From: Faucicola tetraodonis
GTDB taxonomy: Bacteria > Pseudomonadota > Gammaproteobacteria > Pseudomonadales > Moraxellaceae
Direction: 5' to 3' (one strand)
NCBI GenBank assembly: GCA_032017425.1
Contig: DALZPW010000005.1
DNA length: 64,000 nt
Shown: one piece after another, positions 17,988-26,769 of the stretch
Numbering within the stretch: the stretch's first letter is position 1
How the letters are laid out: each line of letters starts with the position of its first letter
Notes under the pieces: model-generated
Seen by the model: the letters and a program-made list of their open reading frames with translations, nothing else
The model's database searches: none
What the model was told of the DNA's origin: nothing
Made by a program: the position numbers and the translations under genes

Positions 17988-19160
17988 TTATACACGTTCA
18001 ATAATGGTGGCAATCCCTTGACCCAGACCAATACACATGGTGGCAAGACCGAGTTGGGTGTCTTGTTGTTCCATCACATTTAGAAGTGTGGTGGTGATAC
18101 GTGCACCAGAACAGCCTAGCGGGTGACCTAATGCAATAGCACCACCATTTAGGTTAACGATGTCTAGTTTGTCTTGTAGGTTTAAGCCCTTAAGAACCGA
18201 TAAGCCTTGTGCGGCAAATGCTTCGTTTAGCTCGATGGTTTGCATATCGTCGATGCTCATGCCAGCGCGTTTTAAGGCTTTTTTGGTGGCAGGCACTGGC
18301 CCATAACCCATGATAGCGGCATCACAGCCTGCAACTGCCATACCGCGAATACGGGCACGCGGTGTTAGTCCTAAATCTTTGGCTTTTTGTGCAGACATGA
18401 TAAGCATCGCAGATGCACCATCAGATAAGGCTGATGAGGTGGCAGCTGTTACGGTACCGCCTTTAGGATCAAATACGGGGCGTAATGCCGCAAATGATTG
18501 CATGTTGGCATCAGGACGAATCACCTCATCGATGGTGCAAAGTTGTAGGTTACCGTTTTCGTCATGACCTTCAATGCCGATGATTTCGTTCTTGAAACGA
18601 CCTTGCTGTGTCGCTTCCCAGGCACGGCGATGTGATTCTACACCAAACGCATCTTGTTCTTGACGGCTGATGTTATTCATACGTCCAAGCATTTCAGCGG
18701 TTAAACCCATCATGTTAGAGGCTTTTGCATAATATTTTGAAGCCTCTGGGTTGATGTCAATACCGTGCATCATGCCCACGTGACCCATATGCTCAACACC
18801 GCCGATAATGAACACATCACCTTGACCGGTCATGATTTGTGCCGCTGCGGTGTGAAGCGCTTGCATGGATGAACCACATAGACGGTTGACCGTTTGACCT
18901 GCCGTAGTACGTGGTAATTCAGCCAATAAACCAATGTTACGACCAATATTCATACCTTGCTCTAGGGTTTGGTTGACACAGCCCCAGATAACATCTTCTA
19001 CAAGTTTGGTATCAAACGGGTTACGCGCTACCAAGGCTTTAACAAGCTCGGCAGACATGCTGTCAGCGCGTACATTGCGAAACATACCATTTTTTGATTT
19101 GCCCATTGCGGTACGAACGCCATCGACAATCACGACATCTTTTGGACTTAATGTAGTCAT
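17988..19160 (-). CDS. fadA: 3-ketoacyl-CoA thiolase FadA
   Basis: Last step of fatty-acid beta-oxidation: splits 3-ketoacyl-CoA with CoA to acetyl-CoA and a shortened acyl-CoA, as the beta subunit of the FadB-FadA complex. The 390-residue protein has the nucleophile Cys95 (VNRLCGSSMQ), the GHPLGCSGAR motif with catalytic His near 347 and the second Cys near 377 (MCIGLGQG). AAGGAG lies eight bases upstream of its ATG. It follows fadB by 30 bp and ends at a strong terminator, so the pair forms an operon. The paralogous acetyl-CoA acetyltransferase at 11.3 kb differs in the active-site flanks. Confidence 0.96.
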   Translation of the reverse strand: MTTLSPKDVVIVDGVRTAMGKSKNGMFRNVRADSMSAELVKALVARNPFDTKLVEDVIWGCVNQTLEQGMNIGRNIGLLAELPRTTAGQTVNRLCGSSMQALHTAAAQIMTGQGDVFIIGGVEHMGHVGMMHGIDINPEASKYYAKASNMMGLTAEMLGRMNNISRQEQDAFGVESHRRAWEATQQGRFKNEIIGIEGHDENGNLQLCTIDEVIRPDANMQSFAALRPVFDPKGGTVTAATSSALSDGASAMLIMSAQKAKDLGLTPRARIRGMAVAGCDAAIMGYGPVPATKKALKRAGMSIDDMQTIELNEAFAAQGLSVLKGLNLQDKLDIVNLNGGAIALGHPLGCSGARITTTLLNVMEQQDTQLGLATMCIGLGQGIATIIERV

Positions 19161-19190
19161 TTTATTCTCCTTAAAATTTATAATCGTCGA

Positions 19191-21347
19191 TTACGCTTGT
19201 GGGTAAAAAGTTTTACCATTTGCCGCCATATCACGAATCATTTGTGGCGCTTCATAGGCTTTACCTAAGCTTGCGTATTTGTCGCAAAGGGCTAGGTAAT
19301 TTTGTAGACCGATTTGGTCGATGTAACGACATGGGCCACCACGGAATGGCGGGAAACCAATACCCATAATCATCGCCATGTCTGCTTCTGCAGGCGTCGA
19401 TACGATGTTGTCCTCTAAGCAGCGAACCGTTTCATTACATAATGCAATCATCAGACGATCGATGATTTCTTGGTCTTCAAACTGTTTTGGCGCATCGATA
19501 AATGGTTTTAATAATTCAACGGTTTGTGGATCGGCAGTTTTAACTGGCTTACCTTTTTTATCCGTTTCGTATTTGTAGAAACCAACGCCATTTTTTTGAC
19601 CTAAGCGATTGGCTTCAAACAATATCTGACCGCTCACTTTGTAGTCTGGTTTCATACGGTCTGGGAAGCCTTCCGCCATGACTTCTGCCCCGTGAACCCC
19701 TGTGTCGATACCCACAACGTCCATCAAGTAAGCAGGACCCATTGGCCAGCCAAATTTTTCCATGACTTTGTCGATTTGAACAAAGTCAGCACCTTGTTTG
19801 ATCAATAAGTCAAACGCACCGAAGTAAGGGAATAATACGCGGTTAACTAAGAAGCCTGGGCAATCATTTACCACCACTGGCACTTTACCCATTTTTTCTG
19901 CTAACGCTACCGTAGTCGCTACTGCTTCTTCGCTTGATTTTTCACCACGAATTACTTCAACTAGGGGCATACGATGGACTGGGTTAAAGAAGTGCATGCC
20001 CACGAAGTTTTCTGGGCGCTCTAGTACCGAAGCTAGGTAGGTGATAGAGATGGTCGAAGTGTTAGATGCGAGGATACAGTTGTCTTTAACTAGCCCTTCA
20101 ACTTCTTTTAATACCGCGTGTTTAACTTTTGGATTTTCAACAACCGCTTCAATCACGATGTCAGTCTCACCAAAATCACCGTAGTTGAGCGTAGGACGGA
20201 TACGGCTTAAAGTTTCGCCCATTTGTGCTGGGGTTACTTTACCGCGTGCCATACCGCTTGATAGGTGTTTGCTGGCCTCGCGCATACCTAAGTCAAGTTG
20301 CTCTGCCTTGATGTCTTTCATGATGATTGGCAAGCCTTTTGAGGCGGCTTGGTAAGCGATACCACCACCCATGATACCTGCGCCCAATACAGCAGCTTCT
20401 TTAATATCATGCGCTTTGGCGCTGTGAGTTTTAGCAAGTTTACGAACGGCTTGGTCGTTTAAGAATAGACCGACTAGGCTTTCTGCTTGTGGGGTTTTTG
20501 CTGCTTTTGCAAAACCTGCAGATTCAATTTCTAACGCTTTGTCACGTGGTAGGTTCACCTGTCTTTCGATGGACTCTAAGGCAATTTTTGGTGCTGGGTA
20601 CTGGGCTGGATTGGCTTTTGAGAACAGTACACCTTTGGCTGAGTTAAATGCCATGGTTTGTTCTAGGGCATTTAATTTGACTGGATTGATTTTTTCGTCA
20701 TGGCGTGCTTTCCAATCTAGATCGCCTGCGATACATTTTTTGACTAAATCAATCGCTGAAGCTTCTAACTGGTCAGCGGCAACAACCGCATCCACCATAC
20801 CGACTTTCAATGCAGCGGCTGGTTTTTGTGCTTCGCCAGTTGCGATGATTTCTAAAGCGTTATCGATACCGATGATACGTGGCAAACGCACTGAACCACC
20901 AAAGCCTGGGAAGATGCCCAATTTAACTTCGGGTAAACCGATGCTCGCTTTGTCACTCATGACACGGTAGTCACACACCAACGTCATCTCTGTACCGCCG
21001 CCCATGGATGCGCCATTGATTGCCGCAACTTTTGGAAAAGGCAAATCTTCAAAACGGTTGAATGTTTTGTTGATGTCAAGTACCCAAGAAGCAATCTCGC
21101 CTTCTGGTTTTTTGAAATTACCAACAAATTCAGTGATGTCCGCACCAGCGATGAAAACTTTTTTTCCTGAAGTAACGATGAGACCTTTAACGTCTGAAGA
21201 TTGTTCTAATGCCGTGACTGCTTCGCCAAATTCTTTGATGGTGGCTTGGTCAAATTTATTAACGCTCTCAGTTTGATTATCGTAGTTTAATTTAGCAATA
21301 CCGTCTTCGAGTAGCGATACCGAGATGCTATTTCCTTGATAAATCAT
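19191..21347 (-). CDS. fadB: Multifunctional fatty-acid oxidation subunit FadB
   Basis: Alpha subunit of the beta-oxidation complex: enoyl-CoA hydratase, 3-hydroxyacyl-CoA dehydrogenase and isomerase/epimerase. Residues 1-190 are the crotonase domain, with oxyanion-hole segments VFIAGADITEF and NGASMGGGTEM and the catalytic Glu region LPEVKLGIFPGFGG. Residues 310-500 are the NAD-binding domain (LGAGIMGGGIAYQAA; ASNTSTISI; MHFFNPVHRMPLVEVIRG with His and Glu in catalytic spacing). The C-terminal helical domains run to residue 718, normal for the family. First gene of fadBA. The AT-rich leader contains four short tandem repeats; no FadR-like operator could be named with confidence. Confidence 0.96.
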   Translation of the reverse strand: MIYQGNSISVSLLEDGIAKLNYDNQTESVNKFDQATIKEFGEAVTALEQSSDVKGLIVTSGKKVFIAGADITEFVGNFKKPEGEIASWVLDINKTFNRFEDLPFPKVAAINGASMGGGTEMTLVCDYRVMSDKASIGLPEVKLGIFPGFGGSVRLPRIIGIDNALEIIATGEAQKPAAALKVGMVDAVVAADQLEASAIDLVKKCIAGDLDWKARHDEKINPVKLNALEQTMAFNSAKGVLFSKANPAQYPAPKIALESIERQVNLPRDKALEIESAGFAKAAKTPQAESLVGLFLNDQAVRKLAKTHSAKAHDIKEAAVLGAGIMGGGIAYQAASKGLPIIMKDIKAEQLDLGMREASKHLSSGMARGKVTPAQMGETLSRIRPTLNYGDFGETDIVIEAVVENPKVKHAVLKEVEGLVKDNCILASNTSTISITYLASVLERPENFVGMHFFNPVHRMPLVEVIRGEKSSEEAVATTVALAEKMGKVPVVVNDCPGFLVNRVLFPYFGAFDLLIKQGADFVQIDKVMEKFGWPMGPAYLMDVVGIDTGVHGAEVMAEGFPDRMKPDYKVSGQILFEANRLGQKNGVGFYKYETDKKGKPVKTADPQTVELLKPFIDAPKQFEDQEIIDRLMIALCNETVRCLEDNIVSTPAEADMAMIMGIGFPPFRGGPCRYIDQIGLQNYLALCDKYASLGKAYEAPQMIRDMAANGKTFYPQA

Positions 21348-21665
21348 TGCTAACTCCTTGAGTTATGTTGAAATCAACGGGGAAAACCGAAAAAATGATG
21401 TTTTGCACGATGTCTTTATATGATGTCTTTAAAAGATGCTTGTTAAAAGATGCTTATTAAAATTTTTACATACCGCAGACAAAACAAAATCTTGACTAGT
21501 TTACTATGTTTGCGATAAGTTGAGAATAACGCAAATGACTGTTTAGTCATTGGCTAGCAACGGGCCGCTGCTACTGCAGGTTTTGTTGCCAAACCTACTA
21601 TCTTGCCACTGGGCAAAAGTCAGCAAAAATGTGCTTAAAGTAGCCAATTTTTATCCCTAAATCCT
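21348..21665. other. Region between fadB and the CHMI-family gene
   Basis: About 320 bp: the fadB promoter must lie here. It contains the 13/14-bp repeats at 21409-21462 and an AT-rich stretch. No gene was found. Confidence 0.5.
21409..21462 (+). repeat. Four short tandem repeats upstream of fadB
   Basis: GATGTCTTTATAT, GATGTCTTTAAAA, GATGCTTGTTAAAA and GATGCTTATTAAAA follow one another (units of 13, 13, 14 and 14 bp). They lie about 60-115 bp upstream of the fadB start, where a regulator or promoter could sit. Confidence 0.8.
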
Positions 21666-22046
21666 CTATTTGAATTCGACATACTGCTTGACATAATTGG
21701 CGCTTAGCGTGGTGGAATTGACGCAAATCTGTAAATTGCCAGCAGGCACCTCACTTTCGAATTCCTGCAGATGCGCTTTGATAGCATCGGCAATGCGCTG
21801 CGCCAATGATTGAATGGTAGCGTCATCCCGCCCTGGCATCAGATAAAAATGCGCCATAACAAAGGCTTCATCTCCGCTATTGGTCAGTCCTACTAAGACA
21901 TGATTTGGGTAGTAGATACGTGATTTGATATCACTTTGTAGCTTAAAGTTGCCAGACTGCCATAGCGTATCATTGACCCGCGCTAACAGGTTATCGGGCT
22001 GACTAATAATGTGGTTGTGACTCACTTCAATAATGACATTGGGCAT
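21666..22046 (-). CDS. 5-carboxymethyl-2-hydroxymuconate delta-isomerase family protein
   Basis: A 126-residue member of the CHMI branch of the tautomerase superfamily, which uses an N-terminal proline as catalytic base. MPNVIIEVSHN puts Pro2 in the right place after methionine removal; the ladder continues as LARVNDTLWQSG and AFVMAHFYLMPGRD. In E. coli C the enzyme serves homoprotocatechuate degradation, but no other genes of that pathway are present here, so the physiological substrate is uncertain. It starts 12 bp after ybaK stops and is probably co-transcribed with it. Confidence 0.8.
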   Translation of the reverse strand: MPNVIIEVSHNHIISQPDNLLARVNDTLWQSGNFKLQSDIKSRIYYPNHVLVGLTNSGDEAFVMAHFYLMPGRDDATIQSLAQRIADAIKAHLQEFESEVPAGNLQICVNSTTLSANYVKQYVEFK

Positions 22047-22057
22047 GGTGTTATCCT

Positions 22058-22528
22058 TTATTCTTGAATTAAATCTGCAAACTTGGCGTTTACTGCGCCT
22101 GCTAAATCTGACGGTGACAACTCAATCTCCAAGCCGCGTCTACCGCCACTACAATAAATGGTCGCAAAGTGTTGTGCCGACTGATCGATGACCGTGGGCA
22201 GGCGTTTTTTTTGACCGAGCGGGCTTACCCCACCTAGCACATAGCCTGTGGTACGTTCTACCAATTTGGGGTCTGCCATTTGGGCTTTTTTACTACCGAT
22301 GGCTTTGGCGATTTTTTTTAGGTTTAGTAAATGCTCAACAGGCAGTATCGCAACAGCGAGTTTGTCATTGTCATCTTGCACCACCAAGGTTTTAAATACC
22401 CGCTTTGGCTCAACTTGTAGTTTTTCTGCTGCTTCAAGCCCATAGCTTTCACTATGCGCGTCGTGATGGTATTCATGTAATTGGAATTTGATTTTTAGTT
22501 TTTTGGCAAGATTAACGGCAGGTGTCAT
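22058..22528 (-). CDS. ybaK: Cys-tRNA(Pro)/Cys-tRNA(Cys) deacylase YbaK
   Basis: Trans-editing enzyme that removes cysteine misattached to tRNA-Pro. The 156-residue YbaK/EbsC-fold protein carries RVFKTLVV with the conserved lysine near 46, VLGGVSPLGQKKRLP, and the SGGRRGLEIELSP end typical of YbaK rather than ProX. It is followed within 12 bp by the CHMI-family gene on the same strand. It is preceded by a cytochrome c gene with its own terminator, so ybaK probably has its own promoter. Confidence 0.92.
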   Translation of the reverse strand: MTPAVNLAKKLKIKFQLHEYHHDAHSESYGLEAAEKLQVEPKRVFKTLVVQDDNDKLAVAILPVEHLLNLKKIAKAIGSKKAQMADPKLVERTTGYVLGGVSPLGQKKRLPTVIDQSAQHFATIYCSGGRRGLEIELSPSDLAGAVNAKFADLIQE

Positions 22529-22623
22529 GGCGGTTTCTTAACAGGGTTTGGTGATTGAACATAGTCATTCATCATAACCAAACTGCGGGTTAAAACAAAG
22601 CACATTGGGTATAAAAAACGTAT

Positions 22624-22658
22624 AAAAAAACCAGCCAACTATTTTGCTAGTGACTGGA
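22624..22658 (-). terminator. Terminator after the cytochrome c gene
   Basis: On the minus strand CCAGTCACTAG and an imperfect complement ending GGCTGG enclose AAAATA, followed by seven T. About 80 bp downstream of the cytochrome stop. Confidence 0.7.
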
Positions 22659-22735
22659 TTTAGTAAAGTGCTAGATACTAGTTGTTGCATAGGCTTGAAC
22701 ATATAGCCTTTATTTTATAAATGGCGCATTACCCA

Positions 22736-23236
22736 TTAGCTTGCTTTTGAGACCATATAATCAACGGCAGCTTTTACTTCATCATCTGAGGCTTGGCTAC
22801 CGCCTTTGGCTGGCATTACACCGGCTTTTCCTTGATAGCCGCTGATGGCGTGTTTATACAGCGTGTCTTTACCTTGCGCAATGCGAGGTGCCCAAGCGGC
22901 TTTATCACCAAATTTTGGTGCGCCCATCAAGCCTGCCGTGTGGCAAGTGGTGCATACACTACCAAACAATTTTTCGCCAGCATCAGCAGAAACTTGGGTA
23001 GCGGTTGCTGTCGTCGTGGTGGCAGCGGCTGAGGCGGCTGTCGGTGGCACAAATGAAGCAGGCTGTGAAGCCACTGGCATGGGATGGTTTGCACGAGCGA
23101 TTTCACCTTGCTGTGCGGCAATTTCTTCGGTTGGTTTGCTTTCAGCTGACTCATGCTTACTACATGCGCTCATGGTAAGACCTAAGGCAAGCATAAGACT
23201 GGCTAGCGTGGCATTGCGTGTTGATATCGGTAGCAT
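22736..23236 (-). CDS. Cytochrome c5-like lipoprotein
   Basis: A 166-residue exported c-type cytochrome. Residues 1-25 are a lipoprotein signal (LALGLTMSAC, Cys25), followed by an Ala/Thr-rich linker (about 30-85) and a single class I haem domain: CTTCH at 95-99 binds haem and a Met near 140 (GVMPAKGG) is the likely sixth ligand; the VDYMVSKA helix closes the domain. It is probably an electron carrier on the periplasmic face of a membrane. Monocistronic, divergent from rpsU across about 540 bp, and terminated by the hairpin at 22624-22658. Confidence 0.9.
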   Translation of the reverse strand: MLPISTRNATLASLMLALGLTMSACSKHESAESKPTEEIAAQQGEIARANHPMPVASQPASFVPPTAASAAATTTTATATQVSADAGEKLFGSVCTTCHTAGLMGAPKFGDKAAWAPRIAQGKDTLYKHAISGYQGKAGVMPAKGGSQASDDEVKAAVDYMVSKAS

Positions 23237-23774
23237 AACCTTTTCCTTTCAAATAAGGTGAAATCTAATTTCACATCAATGTATAAATTTTTAATAGCCC
23301 TACAAACTGTTTTTGCATGGTAATGTTTTACGTGGTAATGTCGACTGGCAAATGGCTAGTACGACATCTAGCGCTATGTTGTTATCACATGAGAAGTAGT
23401 GACTATATTAGCATTACTGCCGTATGAATAAAATAACATTTTAAAGCCACCTTGCTAAATCATTACTATCATTGTGTATTTTGTTACAATAACCGGCAAA
23501 AATTTTTTACTGGTTAGATAAAACAAGGCAATTGGCTAGGAGGAGGATTTTTTAATTTAACAGGTTATGAAAAAGCTAAAATTTACATTGACTTACATTC
23601 AATATTTAGTTAAAATTCGCACCTATTTTTATCCTAATCTGAGCTGATGCCAAACCATGGGTAGGTTGGCTAATAATCACCTATACAGCCGGATTAATGT
23701 TCCTGACCCACTAACCCCGCTTTGTTGATAGCATTTTCATTTTCTATCAATAAGCCTAGACTTAAGGAGTCTAC
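23237..23774. other. Long region upstream of rpsU
   Basis: About 540 bp between the divergent cytochrome and rpsU genes. It contains an AGGAGGAGG at 23539-23547 that no start codon follows at normal distance; the nearest ATG (23567) opens only a 26-codon frame. A 7-bp inverted repeat TTGATAG/CTATCAA (23725-23731, 23744-23750) ends 24 bp before the rpsU start. Either could be part of an rpsU leader. Confidence 0.5.
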
Positions 23775-23990
23775 ATGCCAGCAGTAAAGGTAAAAGAGAA
23801 CGAACCTGTAGATATCGCAATTCGCCGCTTTAAACGTGCTTGTGAGAAAGCCGGTATTTTAGCAGATGTACGTAAACATGAGTTCTATGAAAAACCAACT
23901 CAAGAACGTAAACGCAAAAAAGCAGCTGCGGTAAAACGTTACAAAAAGAAAATGTCACGTGAATCAGTACGCACGACTCGTCTTTACTAA
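23775..23990 (+). CDS. rpsU: 30S ribosomal protein S21
   Basis: A 71-residue basic protein of the small ribosomal subunit, needed for efficient initiation. The sequence MPAVKVKENEPVDIAIRRFK through KYKKKMSRESVRTTRLY follows the S21 family along its whole length. AAGGAG lies seven bases before the ATG. In many gammaproteobacteria rpsU heads the rpsU-dnaG-rpoD operon; here a terminator follows and yqeY is next, as in Acinetobacter and Moraxella. A long leader with an inverted repeat next to the ribosome site could allow autoregulation (inference). Confidence 0.98.
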   Translation: MPAVKVKENEPVDIAIRRFKRACEKAGILADVRKHEFYEKPTQERKRKKAAAVKRYKKKMSRESVRTTRLY

Positions 23991-24030
23991 GGTAATTTGT
24001 CGACAGACAACCCAATACCAGTAAATGATA

Positions 24031-24058
24031 AAATCCACTTTGTTAAGTGGATTTTTTT
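24031..24058 (+). terminator. Terminator between rpsU and yqeY
   Basis: AAATCCACTT and AAGTGGATTT with a TGTT loop and a run of T. Some read-through into yqeY is likely given the family's usual co-transcription. Confidence 0.9.
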
Positions 24059-24121
24059 ATGCTATGTTGCTAACCACAATTTTAAAAACGCCATTAGCTA
24101 ACATTAGGGAGCGTTAAAACC

Positions 24122-24568
24122 ATGACTACCATAAAAGACACCCTGACCGATGTGGTCAAAACCGCCATGAAAGCGCGTGAGCTTGAAAAAGTTAAAGTGC
24201 TACGCAACGTACAAGCGGTGATAAAACAAATCGAAATTGACCGCCAAATAACGCTCGATGATCCAGGTGTACTAGACATCTTACAAAAGCAAACCAAGCA
24301 GCGCCAAGAGTCGCTCGCGATTTTTGCCGCCAATGGTCGGGAAGACTTGGCACAAAAAGAACAATTCGAGATTGATGTGATTAGTCAATTCTTGCCACAA
24401 CCCATGAGTGAAGCAGAAATTGCCAATCTGGTAGCTGCTGAAATTGCTGAGCAAGGTGCCACTTCAATGCAGCAAATGGGCGCTGTGATGAATGCGTTAA
24501 AAGTCAAAACCGCAGGTCGCGCTGACCCCGCTTTGATCTCAAAGTTGGTCAAAGCGACATTGGGTTAA
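24122..24568 (+). CDS. yqeY: GatB/YqeY-domain protein
   Basis: A 148-residue helical protein of the YqeY family, which shares its tail with the tRNA-binding region of GatB. Visible features: a charged N-terminal helix pair (MKARELEKVKVLRNVQAVIK), QTKQRQESLAIFAANGREDLAQKE, ISQFLPQPMSE and the C-terminal MNALKVKTAGRADPALIS. A role in tRNA binding or amidotransferase function is inferred from the domain; no enzyme activity is established. It commonly follows rpsU, as here. Confidence 0.9.
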   Translation: MTTIKDTLTDVVKTAMKARELEKVKVLRNVQAVIKQIEIDRQITLDDPGVLDILQKQTKQRQESLAIFAANGREDLAQKEQFEIDVISQFLPQPMSEAEIANLVAAEIAEQGATSMQQMGAVMNALKVKTAGRADPALISKLVKATLG

Positions 24569-24584
24569 CCCTTTAAAACATGAT

Positions 24585-24620
24585 AAAAAAGCCATAAGAT
24601 TTGCACTTATGGCTTTTTTT
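24585..24620. terminator. Bidirectional terminator between yqeY and maf
   Basis: AAAAAAGCCATAAG and CTTATGGCTTTTTT form a perfect stem around a short loop, between two convergent genes. Confidence 0.92.
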
Positions 24621-24633
24621 AAGTTTATTTTTA

Positions 24634-25260
24634 CTAATGGGCTTGCATCACCTGAGAAAGCAAGTCTAAAGTTTCTACCAGTGGCAGTCCAACCACATTG
24701 CTATAGCTACCGTCAATCGCTTTGACCCACGCAGCGCCCAGCCCTTGAATGGCATAACCGCCAGCTTTGTCTTGTGGTTCACCCGTATGCCAATAATGCG
24801 TCATCATGCTGTCAGTGAGTGCGATAAATTTGACATCAGTTCTCACCACAGTGCGCTCAGCATAATCCATCTGCCATTGACCGCCCCGCTGCGCCAGTCG
24901 GCTCACTTGCACCGCGGTCCATACTTGGTGCGAGGCATTGCTCATTTGCCGCCACATCGCACAGGCATCGGCAAAATCGTTAGGTTTTTGCAGTACTGCC
25001 CCATCCGGCAATACGCCAATAGTATCGGCGGTAATTACCACACACTCGGTCATAGCGGTTGGCAAAACTTGTAAAGCAGCTTGCGCTTTTTGACTCACCA
25101 TACGCCCAATATAGTCAATCGCTGCTTCCTCTGCTAGCCGTGTTTCATCAATGTTGACTGCCGCGCAAGTATGTGGCACCGCAACTTGATCTAACAACTC
25201 ACGCCGTCTGGGTGAGGTGGACGCCAAGATAATCGGTATAGTGGCATTAAATTGATACAT
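24634..25260 (-). CDS. maf: Maf-family nucleotide pyrophosphatase
   Basis: Hydrolyses non-canonical or pyrimidine nucleoside triphosphates and is linked to division arrest. The 208-residue protein has the substrate motif ILASTSPRRRELL, the VITADT metal motif, and GEPQDKAGGYAIQG with the conserved Lys/Gln pair that places it in the dTTP/UTP pyrophosphatase (YhdE) branch. An insertion around residues 125-140 (RLAQRGGQWQMDYAE) is a little longer than in E. coli. Its start lies 18 bp after the mreD stop; mreBCD-maf is a classic cell-shape cluster. Confidence 0.9.
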   Translation of the reverse strand: MYQFNATIPIILASTSPRRRELLDQVAVPHTCAAVNIDETRLAEEAAIDYIGRMVSQKAQAALQVLPTAMTECVVITADTIGVLPDGAVLQKPNDFADACAMWRQMSNASHQVWTAVQVSRLAQRGGQWQMDYAERTVVRTDVKFIALTDSMMTHYWHTGEPQDKAGGYAIQGLGAAWVKAIDGSYSNVVGLPLVETLDLLSQVMQAH

Positions 25261-25278
25261 AATAACTTCTCAATACGC

Positions 25279-25764
25279 TCATCGCGTATAACGCAGCATG
25301 ACAGCGACTAACAGCGGCCAAATTAAGGTACTGACGGCAACGGTATAAAGTAATTGGGGTGCAAACACCCCTTGGGTAAATAAATGCAGAAAAATTAACG
25401 CAAGTTGATAAATCAGCAAACAGGCGCCAGCAAGCAGCCATACCAAGTTTGAGGACAGTTGGCGTAAATAACCACTGACAAATTTGATAAAAAATGCCAC
25501 CAGCACCGCACATAAGGCTTGCTGACCGATTCGGCTATCTGTGAGTAAATCAGCAAACAGACCAACCACAAACGCCAATCCCATGCCAATCAAAGTCGGT
25601 TGAAATATCAGCCAAAAAATCAGCATCATAATCATCCACATCGGACGAAATAGCGCAATCTCTGCCGAAAGCGGATACACACTGAGTACCGATGCGATAA
25701 TAAAACTGATTGCCATCACAATATATAAATGCTGTTTGGTTTTTTTGCGCTGAACGACGACCAT
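25279..25764 (-). CDS. mreD: Rod shape-determining membrane protein MreD
   Basis: Integral membrane part of the elongasome, bridging MreB filaments to MreC and RodA/PBP2. 161 residues with five or six hydrophobic segments (from about 12-30, 34-60, 65-85, 95-120, 128-158) and the family-typical LIFWLIFQPTLIGMGLAFVVGLFADLL. It starts 11 bp after mreC and ends just before maf, so the three are translated from one message. Confidence 0.92.
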   Translation of the reverse strand: MVVVQRKKTKQHLYIVMAISFIIASVLSVYPLSAEIALFRPMWMIMMLIFWLIFQPTLIGMGLAFVVGLFADLLTDSRIGQQALCAVLVAFFIKFVSGYLRQLSSNLVWLLAGACLLIYQLALIFLHLFTQGVFAPQLLYTVAVSTLIWPLLVAVMLRYTR

Positions 25765-25775
25765 AATCAGTGATT

Positions 25776-26603
25776 TTAAACCTTTTGCTGAAGCAGTAAA
25801 ACATAAGACGTATTGATAAAATTGGCAGCGGGTTTCACCATAATCTTGGCATAGCCCCCCGCTTGCTCGGCTTCTACTTTTGCCACGCGCCCAACAGGAA
25901 ATCCGGCAGGAATACGACCGCCAAGCCCTGATGAAATCAGCTCATCGCCAATGCGTACATCTGACGCCTTAAAGATATAATCTAGCACCAAATACTGCGG
26001 ATTACCTTTGCCCGATACGATGGCTTTTTGCCCGGTACGTTTGATAGTCACTGCAACGGATTGTTGGTCATCGCTGATTAACACCACACGGCAGGTATCG
26101 GGATAAACATTGACGACTTGTCCAAGAATGCCGTTTTCATCAATCACCGTTTGCCCGACAATCACCCCGTCTTTGCTGCCTTTATTGATGACCACCATTT
26201 GCCGCAGTGGATTGCTATCGGTACCAATCACGTGCGACAACAGCAAATTAAACTGGTCTGGCGTGGTGGCGGATAAAATCCCTTGCAGTCGGGCATTTTG
26301 CGCGACAAGATAGTCTTGCTGCTGCAACTGCGCTTTGGCGTGGACAAGCTCAGCTTTTAACTGGACATTCTCACGGCGTAACGCTTCTTTTTCGGTCATG
26401 GTACTATCAAGCCAACCTGCAAAAAAACTTGGATAAGCCGATACTTGATAGATGGGCTGCATGGCGGCATGGGTCACGGTACGTACTGGCTGAAACCAAC
26501 TGCTATTTTTACTATCCAATAACATCAGCACAATCGCCGCAAACACCACAATAAGGGTCTTGCGAATGGCGAGTGGTTGTTGGGTAAAAATGGTAAGTGA
26601 CAT
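25776..26603 (-). CDS. mreC: Rod shape-determining protein MreC
   Basis: Periplasmic elongasome protein anchored by one N-terminal membrane helix. I start at ATG 26603 (MSLTIFTQQPLAIRK), which gives the usual short cytoplasmic tail and 275 residues; ATGs at 26612 and 26672 would add 3 and 23 mostly hydrophobic residues. After the helix (about 15-35) comes a coiled coil (KEALRRENVQLKAELVHAKAQL) and two beta domains (VVINKGSKDGVIVGQTV; GLGGRIPAGFPVGRVAKVE). It lies between mreB and mreD; a hairpin between mreB and mreC may attenuate its expression. Confidence 0.92.
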   Translation of the reverse strand: MSLTIFTQQPLAIRKTLIVVFAAIVLMLLDSKNSSWFQPVRTVTHAAMQPIYQVSAYPSFFAGWLDSTMTEKEALRRENVQLKAELVHAKAQLQQQDYLVAQNARLQGILSATTPDQFNLLLSHVIGTDSNPLRQMVVINKGSKDGVIVGQTVIDENGILGQVVNVYPDTCRVVLISDDQQSVAVTIKRTGQKAIVSGKGNPQYLVLDYIFKASDVRIGDELISSGLGGRIPAGFPVGRVAKVEAEQAGGYAKIMVKPAANFINTSYVLLLQQKV

Positions 26604-26720
26604 AAGTAACATCCAAGTAAAATCCGTGACAGTCAATACAGCAAGCGCTAACAACACGGATAAGGGTAGCAAAAATCTTTTAAAGAAAGCTATCGTAAAA
26701 TCATCTTGTCAATAAAGCAA

Positions 26721-26746
26721 TAAAACCGCTATTAAAAAATAGCGGT
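26721..26746 (-). terminator. Hairpin between mreB and mreC
   Basis: ACCGCTATT and AATAGCGGT pair perfectly over nine bases; on the minus strand TTTTATT follows. It is probably a partial terminator, which would let MreB be made in excess over MreC and MreD. Confidence 0.8.
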
Positions 26747-26769
26747 CAACGGTAACACATCAGTTAACA

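Noticed and set aside
23567..23647. 26-codon ORF MKKLKFTLTY... after the AGGAGGAGG
   Set aside because: The Shine-Dalgarno-like element is about 19 bases from this ATG, too far, and the peptide is not recognisable. Kept only as part of the leader description.
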